64,000 nucleotides of DNA from Streptomyces sp. RKAG293. Lineage in GTDB: Bacteria; Actinomycetota; Actinomycetes; Streptomycetales; Streptomycetaceae. A program made the translations under genes and the position numbers. Below are positions 45,443 through 54,156 of this stretch, piece after piece (within the stretch, counting starts at the first letter, position 1; every line of letters begins with the position of its first letter). The DNA is taken from positions 4,222,501 to 4,286,500 of the forward strand of contig NZ_JAJOZB010000001.1 of the NCBI RefSeq assembly GCF_023701745.1. Reading direction: 5' to 3'. A model generated the notes under the pieces. It did not search any database and was not told the DNA's origin. It was given only the letters and a program-made list of their open reading frames with translations.

Positions 45443-46801
45443 ATGACGCGCGCCATATCCCTGCACGATCTTTCGAAGACCTACCCCAAGCAGCCCGCCC
45501 CGGCGGTCGACCGGTTCTCCCTGGAGATCCCCCCCGGCGAGTTCCTGGTGCTGCTCGGTCCCTCCGGCTGTGGCAAGTCCACCGTGCTGCGCATGATCGC
45601 CGGGCTGGAGGACATCAGCTCCGGGGAGCTGCTGCTCGACGGCGAGTACGCGAACAACCTCGCGCCCGGCGACCGCCGGATGGCGATGGTCTTCCAGAAC
45701 TTCGCGCTCTACCCGAGCATGACCAGCCGGCAGAACATCGGGTTCCCGCTGCGCTTCGAGATGCCGGGCGAGGACCAGAACCCGCGGGTCGAGGAGACCG
45801 CGCGGATCCTGGGCATCGAGGAGATCCTGGACCGCTACCCCGGGCAGCTGTCCGGCGGCGAGCGGCAGCGGGTCGCGATGGGCCGCGCCATCTCCCGGCA
45901 CCCGTCGGTGTTCCTGATGGACGAGCCGCTGTCGAACCTGGACGCCAAGCTGCGCTCACATCTACGCGCCGAGATCGCCCGGCTGACCCGTGGAATGGGC
46001 GTCACCACCGTGTATGTGACGCACGATCAGGCGGAGGCCATGTCGCTCGGCGACCGCGTCGCGGTCATGCGCGGCGGGGTGCTGCAGCAGGTCGGAAGCC
46101 CGCGCGACACGTACCACCTGCCGGTGAACGTGTTCGTCGCCGCATTCATCGGGACGCCGCGGATCAATCTGCTGCAGGCCACCGTGCTGGCGCCGCTGGG
46201 CGGCGGCATGTGGATCGACTTCGGGCGGCAGCGGCTGGGACTGCCGGAGCCGCTGAGCCTGGACCACCAGATGCTCCGCATCCAGCAGGGCCGCGACATC
46301 ATCGTCGGGCTGCGCTCCGAGGCGGTCCGGATCGCGGCGCCGAGCAGCGCGCACGCGGGCGAGGTGGTGCTCAGCGGCATCGTCGAGCACGTGGAGTACC
46401 AGGGGCACGAGTGCCTGGTGCATCTGAACACCGGCGCGAAGCCGGCGGTCGTGCCGGAGCTGGAGGCGCCCCGGCTGCCCGCCCAGCGCACCCGCTCCGC
46501 GGCCCGGCGGGCGGCCGCCGGCCCCGGCGGACTGGGGAAGCTGGCGCGCAAGGCCGCCGGACGGTTCCCCGGACTGCTCCAGGAACCGGACAGCGCGGGC
46601 GCGGTCAAGGTGCTGGACCCGCCGCCGGCCGACCGCGCGGAGCAGCCGACCGGCGACCTGGTGGTGCGTACCGGGCCCGACATCCGGGTCCGGCCCGGGG
46701 ACCGGGTCCCGCTGCTGGTGGACCTGGCGCACCTCTACGTCTTCGACAACACCGGCCGCCGGATCTGCCCGGCGCCCGCGGAACAGCCACGACTGGAGTA
46801 G
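45443..46801 (+). CDS. ABC transporter ATPase, MsiK/UgpC-like, no cognate permease nearby
   Basis: This 452-residue ATPase has Walker A GPSGCGKST, Q-loop MVFQNFALYP, signature LSGGERQR, Walker B VFLMDEPL and the H-loop VTHDQAEA, closest to the carbohydrate-import ATPases that serve many transporters in Streptomyces (MsiK type). The C-terminal TOBE/regulatory region is interrupted by a basic low-complexity insert of about 65 residues (about 345-410). It stands alone without permeases. The start ATG 45443 (MTRAISLHDLSKTYP) is conserved for the family. Confidence 0.9.
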   Translation: MTRAISLHDLSKTYPKQPAPAVDRFSLEIPPGEFLVLLGPSGCGKSTVLRMIAGLEDISSGELLLDGEYANNLAPGDRRMAMVFQNFALYPSMTSRQNIGFPLRFEMPGEDQNPRVEETARILGIEEILDRYPGQLSGGERQRVAMGRAISRHPSVFLMDEPLSNLDAKLRSHLRAEIARLTRGMGVTTVYVTHDQAEAMSLGDRVAVMRGGVLQQVGSPRDTYHLPVNVFVAAFIGTPRINLLQATVLAPLGGGMWIDFGRQRLGLPEPLSLDHQMLRIQQGRDIIVGLRSEAVRIAAPSSAHAGEVVLSGIVEHVEYQGHECLVHLNTGAKPAVVPELEAPRLPAQRTRSAARRAAAGPGGLGKLARKAAGRFPGLLQEPDSAGAVKVLDPPPADRAEQPTGDLVVRTGPDIRVRPGDRVPLLVDLAHLYVFDNTGRRICPAPAEQPRLE

Positions 46802-46864
46802 TGCGGCGTCGCGACTGGAGTAGTCCGGGGTGCGGCCGCCGCTTTCAGGGGTAACCGTTCCCTC

Positions 46865-47230
46865 ATGGGTATCGATGATTTCGGCGGCGGACAGTCGGAC
46901 CAGTCCGACGTCCTGGTGGTGACCACGAACGAAGCGCCCGGCTACCGGGTCGAGAAGGTGATCGGCGAGGTGTTCGGGCTGACCGTGCGCTCCCGGCACA
47001 TCGGGAGCCAGATCGGCGCCGGGCTCAAGTCGATGATCGGCGGCGAACTGAAGGGTCTGACGAAGACCCTCGTGCAGACCCGCAACCAGGCGATGGAGCG
47101 GCTCGTCGAGCAGGCCCAGGCCCGCGGGGCGAACGCCGTGCTCATGATGCGCTTCGACGTGACCGAGGCGGCCGACGTGGGCACGGAGGTGTGCGCGTAC
47201 GGCACCGCGGTGGTGCTGGTGCGCGTGTAG
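46865..47230 (+). CDS. YbjQ-family protein (UPF0145)
   Basis: This 121-residue heavy-metal-binding-like YbjQ family protein has VVTTNEAPGYRVEKVIGEVF, then RSRHIGSQIGAGLKSMIGGE and QARGANAVLMMRFD. Some homologues form pentamers and may bind ligands; no function is established. It converges on tipA. Confidence 0.93.
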   Translation: MGIDDFGGGQSDQSDVLVVTTNEAPGYRVEKVIGEVFGLTVRSRHIGSQIGAGLKSMIGGELKGLTKTLVQTRNQAMERLVEQAQARGANAVLMMRFDVTEAADVGTEVCAYGTAVVLVRV

Positions 47231-47255
47231 CCGCCGCTTCCGGTGGTGAACGCCG

Positions 47256-48014
47256 TCAGACGTTGCGGACGGCGTTCGCCAGGATCGCCTCGCGGAGGTA
47301 CCCGGCCAGGCCGGGGCGGACGGCGTCGTAGGTGGCGGTGAAGCGCGGGTCCGCGATGTACATCTCGGCGAGCCCGACGTGGATCTCGTAGGTGCAGTCG
47401 TAGTGGAACCGCCGGATCTGCTCGCGGTGCTCCTCGGCGAGGTCCATCGCCGGGGCGGAGTCCGGTGCCGCGCCGGAGTCCATCAGCGCGACGAACCGCC
47501 GGTTGAGATCGTCGCCCTCGTTCTTGATCCGCAGCCAGTCCTCCTTGGTGTACGAGGCGGCCCGGCGCTGCGACTCGGCGTACGCGTCGGTGTCGCCCCA
47601 ACGACGCTCGACCTCCTCGGCGTACTGGTCGGGGTCGTGGTCCCCGAAGACCTCGAACCTCTCCTCGGGTGTGAGGTTGATGCCCATCTTCTTCGCCTCC
47701 ATGGCTCGTTCGACGGCGGCCGCCATCTCCCGGAGTCTGTTGATCCGGTCGGACAGCAGCCGGTGCTGGCGGCGCAGATGCGCCGAGGGGTCGGCGGCCG
47801 GGTCGTCCAGCAGCGTGGCGACCTCGTCCAGGGGGAAGCCCAGCTCCCGGTAGAAGAGGATCTGCTGCAGCCGGTCGAGGTCGGCGTCGTCGTACCGCCG
47901 GTGGCCCGCGTGGCTGCGGCCGCCCGGGGAGAGCAGCCCGATCTCGTCGTAGTGGTGCAGGGTCCGCACGGTGATGCCGGCGTAGCCCGCGACCTCTCCC
48001 ACGGAGTAGCCCAT
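47256..48014 (-). CDS. tipA: MerR-family thiopeptide-responsive regulator TipA
   Basis: TipA binds thiostrepton-like thiopeptides covalently and activates its own promoter and multidrug-related genes. The 252-residue protein has the MerR HTH (YSVGEVAGYAGITVRTLHHY, then GHRRYDDADLDRLQQI), a coiled coil and the C-terminal TipAS drug-binding domain (SYTKEDWLRIKNEGDDLN; RFHYDCTYEIHVGLAEMYI). An internal ATG at 47687 (MGINLTPEERFEVFG) is preceded by GGAGG eight bases upstream, fitting separate production of the 143-residue TipAS. The ATG 48014 is the conserved full-length start. The recognisable tip operator lies upstream. Confidence 0.95.
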   Translation of the reverse strand: MGYSVGEVAGYAGITVRTLHHYDEIGLLSPGGRSHAGHRRYDDADLDRLQQILFYRELGFPLDEVATLLDDPAADPSAHLRRQHRLLSDRINRLREMAAAVERAMEAKKMGINLTPEERFEVFGDHDPDQYAEEVERRWGDTDAYAESQRRAASYTKEDWLRIKNEGDDLNRRFVALMDSGAAPDSAPAMDLAEEHREQIRRFHYDCTYEIHVGLAEMYIADPRFTATYDAVRPGLAGYLREAILANAVRNV

Positions 48015-48049
48015 CGCTTCCCCGCTCCTTTCCGCTGCCCAGCAGCTCT

Positions 48050-48079
48050 TCCGCGCTTCCGCGCTTCCGCGCTTCCGGG
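48050..48079 (-). repeat. Tandem octamer TTCCGCGC in the tipA leader
   Basis: Three exact copies of TTCCGCGC plus a partial fourth (TTCCGG) between the tipA promoter and its ribosome-binding site. It is not part of the known tip operator. Confidence 0.85.
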
Positions 48080-48083
48080 GTCC

Positions 48084-48114
48084 ACGGTGACGCCTCACGT
48101 CGCGTGAGGTGCAA
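48084..48114 (-). promoter_or_regulatory. tipA promoter with MerR-type 19-bp spacer and palindromic operator
   Basis: On the minus strand: -35 TTGCAC (48109-48114), a 19-bp spacer holding the perfect palindrome CCTCACG-CGA-CGTGAGG (48093-48109), and a -10 CACCGT (48084-48089). The overlong spacer and spacer-centred palindrome are the MerR-activator hallmark and strongly resemble the known S. lividans tip promoter. Confidence 0.88.
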
Positions 48115-48126
48115 GTGCCACACTTG
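48112..48126. promoter_or_regulatory. Palindrome just before the LysE-family gene
   Basis: CAAGTG-CCA-CACTTG, perfect six-base arms, ends five bases before the start of the LysE-family gene and overlaps the tipA -35. It is a candidate operator. Confidence 0.45.
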
Positions 48127-48131
48127 TTCGC

Positions 48132-48800
48132 ATGCTCGGGATAACTGATCTTTCTACGTACCTGGCGGGGCTGGCCCTGATCATCCTGCTGCCGGGGCCG
48201 AACTCGCTGTACGTGGTCTCGGTGGCGGCCCGGCTCGGGCCGCGCACCGGCTACCGGGCGGCGGCCGGGGTGCTGTGCGGCGACACCGTGCTGATGACGC
48301 TGTCCGCGGGCGGGGTGGCGTCGCTGCTGCAGGCCAGCCCGGTGGCGTTCACCGTGGTCAAGTTCGCCGGTGCGGGCTATCTGACCTGGCTCGCGGCGGG
48401 CATGCTGCGCGGCGCCGTGGCCCTGTGGCGCGGGCGGACCGCACGGAACGCGGCGGCCGGGGACGCGGACGGCGGGCCCGCGAAGCAGGAGAAGGCGGAG
48501 CGGCCGTTCCGCCGGGCGCTGGTGGTCAGTCTGTTCAACCCGAAGGCGATCCTGTTCTTCGTCGCGTTCTTCGTGCAGTTCGTCGACCCGGGGTACGCGC
48601 ACCCGGCGCTGTCGTTCCTCGCGCTCGGCGCCTGGGCCCAGCTGTTCAGCTTCACCTATCTGACGGTGCTCATCTTCAGCGGCACCTACCTGGCGGCGGC
48701 CTTCCGGCGGCGCCGGCGGCTGACGGCGGGGCTGTCGGCGGGCGCGGGGGCGCTCTTCCTGGGCTTCGCGGCGAAGCTGTCGCTGGCCGGCACGGTCTGA
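48132..48800 (+). CDS. LysE/RhtB-family amino-acid exporter
   Basis: This 222-residue inner-membrane protein has six hydrophobic helices and the LysE/RhtB signature LIILLPGPNSLYVVSVAARL, GVLCGDTVLMTLSAGGVASLL and LFNPKAILFFVAFFVQFVDP. It should export an amino acid or related compound; the substrate is unknown. It is divergent from tipA: the tip operator palindrome lies just upstream of its start, so TipA binding might affect both genes (inferred). Confidence 0.92.
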   Translation: MLGITDLSTYLAGLALIILLPGPNSLYVVSVAARLGPRTGYRAAAGVLCGDTVLMTLSAGGVASLLQASPVAFTVVKFAGAGYLTWLAAGMLRGAVALWRGRTARNAAAGDADGGPAKQEKAERPFRRALVVSLFNPKAILFFVAFFVQFVDPGYAHPALSFLALGAWAQLFSFTYLTVLIFSGTYLAAAFRRRRRLTAGLSAGAGALFLGFAAKLSLAGTV

Positions 48801-48924
48801 CCCGGGCGGGAGGGGCGTGGGTGTCCTCCTCCTTGACCTCATTCTCCTTGACCTCATTCCTGACAGGCGGGACGGCCACGGGCGCCGTATCGTCCCGATG
48901 GGAATCCGTTGAGGAGGCACAATC

Positions 48925-48975
48925 ATGAGCACGCACGTGAACGCCGCCGTCGTCCGCCGCCCGGCCACCCTCTGA
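48925..48975 (+). CDS. 16-codon ORF translationally coupled to gadB
   Basis: ATG 48925 follows GAGGAGG and encodes MSTHVNAAVVRRPATL. Its TGA shares the last A with the gadB ATG (TGATG). The gadB start has no good SD of its own, so translation of gadB probably depends on ribosomes finishing this ORF. The peptide has no obvious stalling codons. It could also be a remnant of a gene that once preceded gadB. Confidence 0.6.
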   Translation: MSTHVNAAVVRRPATL

Positions 48976-50381
48976 TGGCGCTGCACAAGGGAGCCGGGGA
49001 CTCCCGCCCGCTCGCGGTCAACCCGTTCTTCTACGGCGACGCCGACCCGATCGGCAGCATGCGCACCGCGCCGCCCAAGCACCGGCTGCCGGACGGGCCG
49101 ATGTCGCCGCACACCGCGTACCAGCTGGTCCATGACGAGCTGATGCTCGACGGGAACTCCCGGCTCAACCTGGCGACGTTCGTCACCACGTGGATGGAAC
49201 CGCAGGCCGACGTGCTGATGGTCGAGTGCCGCGACAAGAACATGATCGACAAGGACGAGTACCCGCGCACCGCCGAGCTGGAGCGGCGCTGCGTGACGAT
49301 GCTCGCCGACCTCTGGAACGCGCCCGACCCCGAGCAGGTCATCGGCTGCTCGACGACCGGCTCCTCCGAGGCGTGCATGCTCGCCGGTATGGCCCTCAAG
49401 CGCCGCTGGGCGAACCGTAACGCCGACCGCTATCCGGCGACGGCCCGGCCGAACCTCATCATGGGCGCCAACGTGCAGGTGTGCTGGGAGAAGTTCTGCG
49501 CGTTCTGGGAGGTCGAGGCGCGGCTGGTGCCCGTGGAGGGCGACCGGCTGCACCTGGACGCCGAGTCGGCCGTGGCGCTGTGCGACGAGAACACGATCGG
49601 CGTAGTCGCCGTCCTCGGATCGACCTTCGACGGATCGTACGAACCGGTCGCGGAGATCTGCGCGGCCCTCGACGCGCTCAAGGAACGAACCGGCCTGGAC
49701 GTACCGGTCCATGTGGACGGCGCGTCGGGCGCGATGGTCGCCCCCTTCATCGACGAGGACCTCGTCTGGGACTTCCGGCTCCCCCGCGTCGCCTCGATCA
49801 ACACCTCGGGCCACAAGTACGGGCTGGTCTACCCCGGCGTCGGCTGGGCACTGTGGCGCGACCACGACGCCCTCCCCGAGGAGCTGGTCTTCAGCGTCAA
49901 CTACCTCGGCGGCGACATGCCGACCTTCGCCCTCAACTTCTCCCGGCCGGGCGCGCAGGTCGTGGCGCAGTACTACACGTTCCTGCGGCTGGGCCGCGAC
50001 GGCTACCGCGCCGTGCAGCAGACCAGCCGGGACGTGGCGATGTCCCTGGCCTCCCGCATCGAGGCGCTCGGCGACTTCAAGCTGATCACCAAAGGCGACG
50101 AGCTGCCGGTCTTCGCCTTCACCACCACCGACGAGATCAAGAACTACGACGTCTTCGACGTCTCCCGCCGACTCCGCGAAAGCGGCTGGCTCGTCCCCGC
50201 CTACACCTACCCGGCGGACCGCGAGGACCTCGCCGTCCTGCGCGTGGTCTGCCGCAACGGCTTCTCCGACGACCTCGCCGACCTCCTCATCGAGGAACTC
50301 TCCCGCCTCCTCCCCGAACTCCGCCAGCAGGACGGCCCCTTGGACCGCCCGGCAGAGGTGGCTACGGCGTTCCACCACTGA
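48975..50381 (+). CDS. gadB: Glutamate decarboxylase, PLP-dependent
   Basis: This enzyme converts glutamate to GABA and CO2, consuming a proton. The 468-residue group II decarboxylase has STTGSSEACMLAGMALKRRW, HVDGASGAMVAPF and the Schiff-base lysine in INTSGHKYGLVYPGVGW. ATG 48975 (MALHKGAG) fits the conserved Streptomyces start and is coupled to a 16-codon ORF. It converges with the histidine kinase gene. No GABA antiporter is adjacent; the LysE-family gene upstream is not the usual GadC. Confidence 0.95.
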   Translation: MALHKGAGDSRPLAVNPFFYGDADPIGSMRTAPPKHRLPDGPMSPHTAYQLVHDELMLDGNSRLNLATFVTTWMEPQADVLMVECRDKNMIDKDEYPRTAELERRCVTMLADLWNAPDPEQVIGCSTTGSSEACMLAGMALKRRWANRNADRYPATARPNLIMGANVQVCWEKFCAFWEVEARLVPVEGDRLHLDAESAVALCDENTIGVVAVLGSTFDGSYEPVAEICAALDALKERTGLDVPVHVDGASGAMVAPFIDEDLVWDFRLPRVASINTSGHKYGLVYPGVGWALWRDHDALPEELVFSVNYLGGDMPTFALNFSRPGAQVVAQYYTFLRLGRDGYRAVQQTSRDVAMSLASRIEALGDFKLITKGDELPVFAFTTTDEIKNYDVFDVSRRLRESGWLVPAYTYPADREDLAVLRVVCRNGFSDDLADLLIEELSRLLPELRQQDGPLDRPAEVATAFHH

Positions 50382-50420
50382 GGGTGGGGTGGGTGCGGGG
50401 GCGCCGCTCGGGCCGGCGGG

Positions 50421-51803
50421 TCAGGGAGTTGAGACCCGGGCCGGGATGCGGATGTGCAGCAGGGTCGGGCCGCCCGGTGGGCTGGTGACGGCGAGGGTGC
50501 CGGCCACGACCGAGACGCGGTCGGCGAGGCCGGTGAAACCCGTGCCGCCCTGCTGCGCGGGGTTCGTCGCGGCATCGTTCGGTTCGCCGGCGCCGCCGCG
50601 TCCGTTGTCGTGGATCCGTACGTCGAGGTGGGTGCCGTCGTGGCCGCCGGTGACGGTGGCCCGGGTGGCGCCGCTGTGTTTGGCGACGTTGGCGAGGGCC
50701 TCGCAGACGGCGAAGTAGGCGGCGGCCTCGACGGCGTCGGGCAGTCGGCCCGGGAGGTCGAAGGAGACGTCGACGGGCACCGGGGAGCGGTCGGCGGCGT
50801 CGGCGACGGCGTCGGGCAGGCCGCGGTCGGTGAGGATCTGCGGATGGATGCCGTTGATGAGTTCGCGCAGCTCGGTGAGGACCTGGCCGGCCTCCCGGTG
50901 CGCCACTTCCAGTTGCTCGGCGAGCCGGCTGCCGGGCGGTGCGTCGAGGCGGGCCAGGCCGAGCGTCATGGAGAGTGCCACGAGACGCTGCTGCGCACCG
51001 TCGTGCAGATCGCGTTCGATGCGGCGCCGTTCGGCCTCGAAGGCGTCGACGAGCCGGACCCGCGAGTCGGTGAGTTCGCTGATCCGCCGCTGTGAGCTGT
51101 CGTCGCCCGGCACCAGCAGGAAACGGGCGAGCTCGGCCCGTACCCCGGCGAACGCCGTCAGCGGATAGGAGAAGGCGAGCAGCAGCACGGCCCCGAAGAG
51201 CGCGAGCGCCCAGGCGTTGCCGTACGAGTCGATGTGCAGCGTCTTGAGGACGTGCACCTCGCCCTCGGTGGCGAGCAGTGCGGGCGTGGCCAGCAGCGCG
51301 CCGGGAACGACGAGGGCGAACCCGAGGACCAGCAGGTCGCACCAGCACAGGACGAAGGCGGTGAGGACGGTGTAGCCCAGCTCCCACCACGTGGCGCGCT
51401 CCCGGAACCGCAGCCGCGCCCAGGCGGTGAGGCCGGTGCGGTCCGGCGCCCGGTGCGGGCTGGGCGCGGGACGGGGGTCGATCCAGCGCAGCCTGCAGCG
51501 CTCCAGCGCACCGAACGGCAGGCCCGCCAGGGCGAGCGCGGCCAGCAGCGGCAGCCCGACGAGGACGAGCGCGAGCGATCCGCCGACAGCCGTGCCGAGG
51601 ACCAGGAGGGCACACGCGACGGCGCCGGCGAGTCCGCCGGTGAGGAGATACGCCGCGGAGCGCCACGGCCGGGCGGACAGGACGAACGCGGGGCGGCCCA
51701 TCGCCTGCCAGGTGCCCGGGATCGGGAGCGGGACCGGGACCGGGAGCGGGCCCGGGTTCCGGGTCGGGATCGGCTTCGGGGGCTGCGTGTTCAGGGGCTG
51801 CAC
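50421..51803 (-). CDS. Sensor histidine kinase, NarL/DesK-like, orphan
   Basis: This 460-residue protein starts with a long Pro-rich cytoplasmic tail and then has about four membrane helices with no large extracellular sensor. Then come the HisKA_3 dimerisation domain with the phosphorylated His in ERRRIERDLHDGAQQRLVAL and a compact ATPase domain (DNGRGG; GTGFTGLADRV). No response-regulator gene is adjacent, so the partner is elsewhere. GTG 51803 is preceded by TACCGT at six bases, a leaderless arrangement. Confidence 0.9.
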   Translation of the reverse strand: MQPLNTQPPKPIPTRNPGPLPVPVPLPIPGTWQAMGRPAFVLSARPWRSAAYLLTGGLAGAVACALLVLGTAVGGSLALVLVGLPLLAALALAGLPFGALERCRLRWIDPRPAPSPHRAPDRTGLTAWARLRFRERATWWELGYTVLTAFVLCWCDLLVLGFALVVPGALLATPALLATEGEVHVLKTLHIDSYGNAWALALFGAVLLLAFSYPLTAFAGVRAELARFLLVPGDDSSQRRISELTDSRVRLVDAFEAERRRIERDLHDGAQQRLVALSMTLGLARLDAPPGSRLAEQLEVAHREAGQVLTELRELINGIHPQILTDRGLPDAVADAADRSPVPVDVSFDLPGRLPDAVEAAAYFAVCEALANVAKHSGATRATVTGGHDGTHLDVRIHDNGRGGAGEPNDAATNPAQQGGTGFTGLADRVSVVAGTLAVTSPPGGPTLLHIRIPARVSTP

Positions 51804-51887
51804 CCGGCCACGGTAGGCGGCGGGGCGGGACGGGCGCGGTAGTGCCAGCCCTACTCCTGCCCTACTTTCCTGCCCTGATTTCCTGCC

Positions 51888-53012
51888 CTACTTCTCCGCG
51901 GCCGCCGACTCGGGAGGGCCCGGCGGCTCAGATGACTCCGCCCGCCGCTCGGCCCGCAGTTCGGACAGCACGCCGACGGCGGCCGCCGCCACCGGTACGG
52001 CCAGCAGGGTGCCGAGCAGTCCGCCCGCCGCGGCGCCCGCCGTGACGGCGAGCATCACGGCGGCCGGGTGCAGCCGGACCGTACGGCTCTGGACCACGGG
52101 CTGCAGCACCGCGCCCTCGATCGTCTGCACGGCGAGGATCACCCCGAGCGTCCACAGCGCGGTCCCCAGCCCCTGGTCGGCGAAGGCGACGAGCACCGCG
52201 ACCGTGCCGGACAGGAAGGCACCCACGTAGGGGACGTACGCGCCGACGAAGACCAGGACGGCGAGCCCCGGGGCGCCGGGCACGCGCAGGGCGGCGAGCC
52301 CGATCAGGATGAACGCCGCGTCGATCGCGGCGATGATCGTGGTGCCCCGCATGTAGCCGGACAGCGCGGCGAACGCGCGCCGCCCGATCCACAGCAGCCG
52401 TTCCCCGGCCGGACCCGGCAGCGCCGCGCGGACCGCGCCCGGCAACCGGTCGCCGTCGCGCAGCAGGAAGAACAGCATGGCGAGCATCAGCACGAGCCCC
52501 ATGAGCAGTTGCGCCGCCAGACCCAGCCCGCTGACGAAGCCCTTGGCCACCGCACCGCCCAACTGCGCGCCGAGGCCGTTCAGTCCCTGCGCGGCGCTGT
52601 TCATCGTGTCGCCGGCCGAGCCGAGATCGTCGGCGAGCCGCTCACCCGCCTCGGCGAGTGAGGCGGAGAGCTGGGCGGCGTTGGTCACCAGGGTGTGGAC
52701 CATCACCCACCCGGCGAAGACGACGACCGCGATCAGGACCACACAGGTCAGCGCCGCCGCCGCGGCCCGGGGCACCCCGCGCGCCACGAGCCTCCGGGCG
52801 AGCGGCCCGAGCAGCGCGGCGCCCAGCAGCGCGAGGAGTACGGGAACGATGGCCACGCGCAGTTCGACGCACAGCCACACCCCGAGCGCGACGACGGCGG
52901 CGCCCAGCAGGATCGCCGCGCACCACTGCGCCATGCGCAGGACCGGGGCCGGAAACGCCTCGCGCTGGTCGTCCATACGGAGATCTTCACGCCGTTCATC
53001 CATACGTCGCAT
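51888..53012 (-). CDS. AI-2E-family transporter (PF01594)
   Basis: This 374-residue protein has about eight membrane helices and the AI-2E/TqsA family pattern (ALLGAALLGPLARRLVARGV; FFLLRDGDRL; PYVGAFLSGTVAVLVAF; QTIEGAVLQPVVQSRTVRL). Members export autoinducer-2 or act as Na+/H+ antiporters; substrate unknown here. The start is uncertain: ATG 53012, with AGGTG nine bases upstream, or ATG 53003. Confidence 0.9.
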   Translation of the reverse strand: MRRMDERREDLRMDDQREAFPAPVLRMAQWCAAILLGAAVVALGVWLCVELRVAIVPVLLALLGAALLGPLARRLVARGVPRAAAAALTCVVLIAVVVFAGWVMVHTLVTNAAQLSASLAEAGERLADDLGSAGDTMNSAAQGLNGLGAQLGGAVAKGFVSGLGLAAQLLMGLVLMLAMLFFLLRDGDRLPGAVRAALPGPAGERLLWIGRRAFAALSGYMRGTTIIAAIDAAFILIGLAALRVPGAPGLAVLVFVGAYVPYVGAFLSGTVAVLVAFADQGLGTALWTLGVILAVQTIEGAVLQPVVQSRTVRLHPAAVMLAVTAGAAAGGLLGTLLAVPVAAAAVGVLSELRAERRAESSEPPGPPESAAAEK

Positions 53013-53079
53013 GTTGTGGCGCACCTGGCCCAACCTCACCGGCCCGGACCACCGAGCACCGGCCCACCACCGGCCGGGG

Positions 53080-54156
53080 TCAGTGATAGGTGACGGCCAG
53101 TACGGCCATGTCGTCCGTTCCGCGGCCGCCGGACCACGCTTCGACGTCGCACACCAGCGCGTCGATGACCGCCCGCGGACCCTCGAACGGCCCGCAGCCG
53201 GCGAGTCGTACGACGGGGTCGTAGAACGCCCCGGCCTTGTCGCGGGCCTCCGTCACCCCGTCGGTGACCAGCAGCAAGGTGCCGCCGGGCGGCAGCCGGT
53301 GGGTGTCAGGGGCCGAGCGGGAGCCGTTGAGCGCGCCCATGCCGAGCGGCAGATCCGGCTCGGCGGCGTCCAGGGCCAGGACCGTTCCGCCGACCAGCAG
53401 ATACGGGGCGGGGTGGCCGCGGTTCAGCAGCCGCAGGGTGCGGCAGTCCGCGGAGAACTCGGCGAGCAGCGCCGTCGTGAAGCCCTCCGTCTGGTCCTCA
53501 CCCGACCGGCGGATCCCCTCGCGGATCAGGGAGTGCTCCAGCCGTCCGGCCAACTCCGGCAGGTCGGCCGCCCACTCGGCGGCCTCCCGGAAGGCGCCGA
53601 GCAGCACCGACACCGCACCGACCGCGCCCAGCCCCTTACCGCGCACATCGCCGATCAGCAGCCGGGTGCCGAACGGGGTGTCCTCGACGGCGTAGACGTC
53701 GCCGCCGATCCGCGCCTCGCTCTGCGCGGCGCGGTAGGTGACCGCGATGTCCAGCGGACCCATCCGCTCGGGCGGGGTGGGCAGGATGGCGCGCTGGGCG
53801 GCCTCCGCCACCGTCCGCACGGTGGCCAGGCTCCGGCCGTAGCGGGCGATCAGCCGGTTCACGCCGAGGCCGATGAGGCCCGCGAGGAAGACGTTGGCGA
53901 TCTCGGCGGCGCCCAGGACGTGGCCGAAGGACCCGTGCCGCACCGTCAGCCCGATCATCGCCGCGAGGGCGGCGGCGGAGAGCAGCAGCGTGGAGCGGAA
54001 CGAGAGCGTCGCCCCGGCCGCCACGCAGGCCACGGCGAGCAGCGGTCCGCCGTGGTAGTCGACGGGGGTGAGGAGGTCGAAGCAGATGCCGATGAGGACG
54101 ACGGCCAGCGGGACGAAGCGGACGGGGACGGGCCAGCGGCCGGAAAGGCGGTCCAC
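53080..54156 (-). CDS. Membrane SpoIIE-type serine phosphatase (PP2C)
   Basis: This 358-residue protein has about four N-terminal membrane helices, a helical linker and a SpoIIE/PPM phosphatase domain with the metal-binding residues in IGGDVYAVEDTPFGTRLLIG, GHPAPYLLVG and LLLVTDGVTEARD. Such proteins usually dephosphorylate anti-sigma-factor antagonists in partner-switching systems. GTG 54156 follows GGAGGAAGCGC. No anti-sigma factor gene is adjacent. Confidence 0.93.
   Translation of the reverse strand: MDRLSGRWPVPVRFVPLAVVLIGICFDLLTPVDYHGGPLLAVACVAAGATLSFRSTLLLSAAALAAMIGLTVRHGSFGHVLGAAEIANVFLAGLIGLGVNRLIARYGRSLATVRTVAEAAQRAILPTPPERMGPLDIAVTYRAAQSEARIGGDVYAVEDTPFGTRLLIGDVRGKGLGAVGAVSVLLGAFREAAEWAADLPELAGRLEHSLIREGIRRSGEDQTEGFTTALLAEFSADCRTLRLLNRGHPAPYLLVGGTVLALDAAEPDLPLGMGALNGSRSAPDTHRLPPGGTLLLVTDGVTEARDKAGAFYDPVVRLAGCGPFEGPRAVIDALVCDVEAWSGGRGTDDMAVLAVTYH

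Noticed and set aside
47256..50378. 1040-codon open frame on the minus strand spanning tipA and the gadB antisense
   Set aside because: Only the last 252 codons (tipA) are protein-like; the rest is antisense of LysE-family and gadB genes and crosses the tip promoter.
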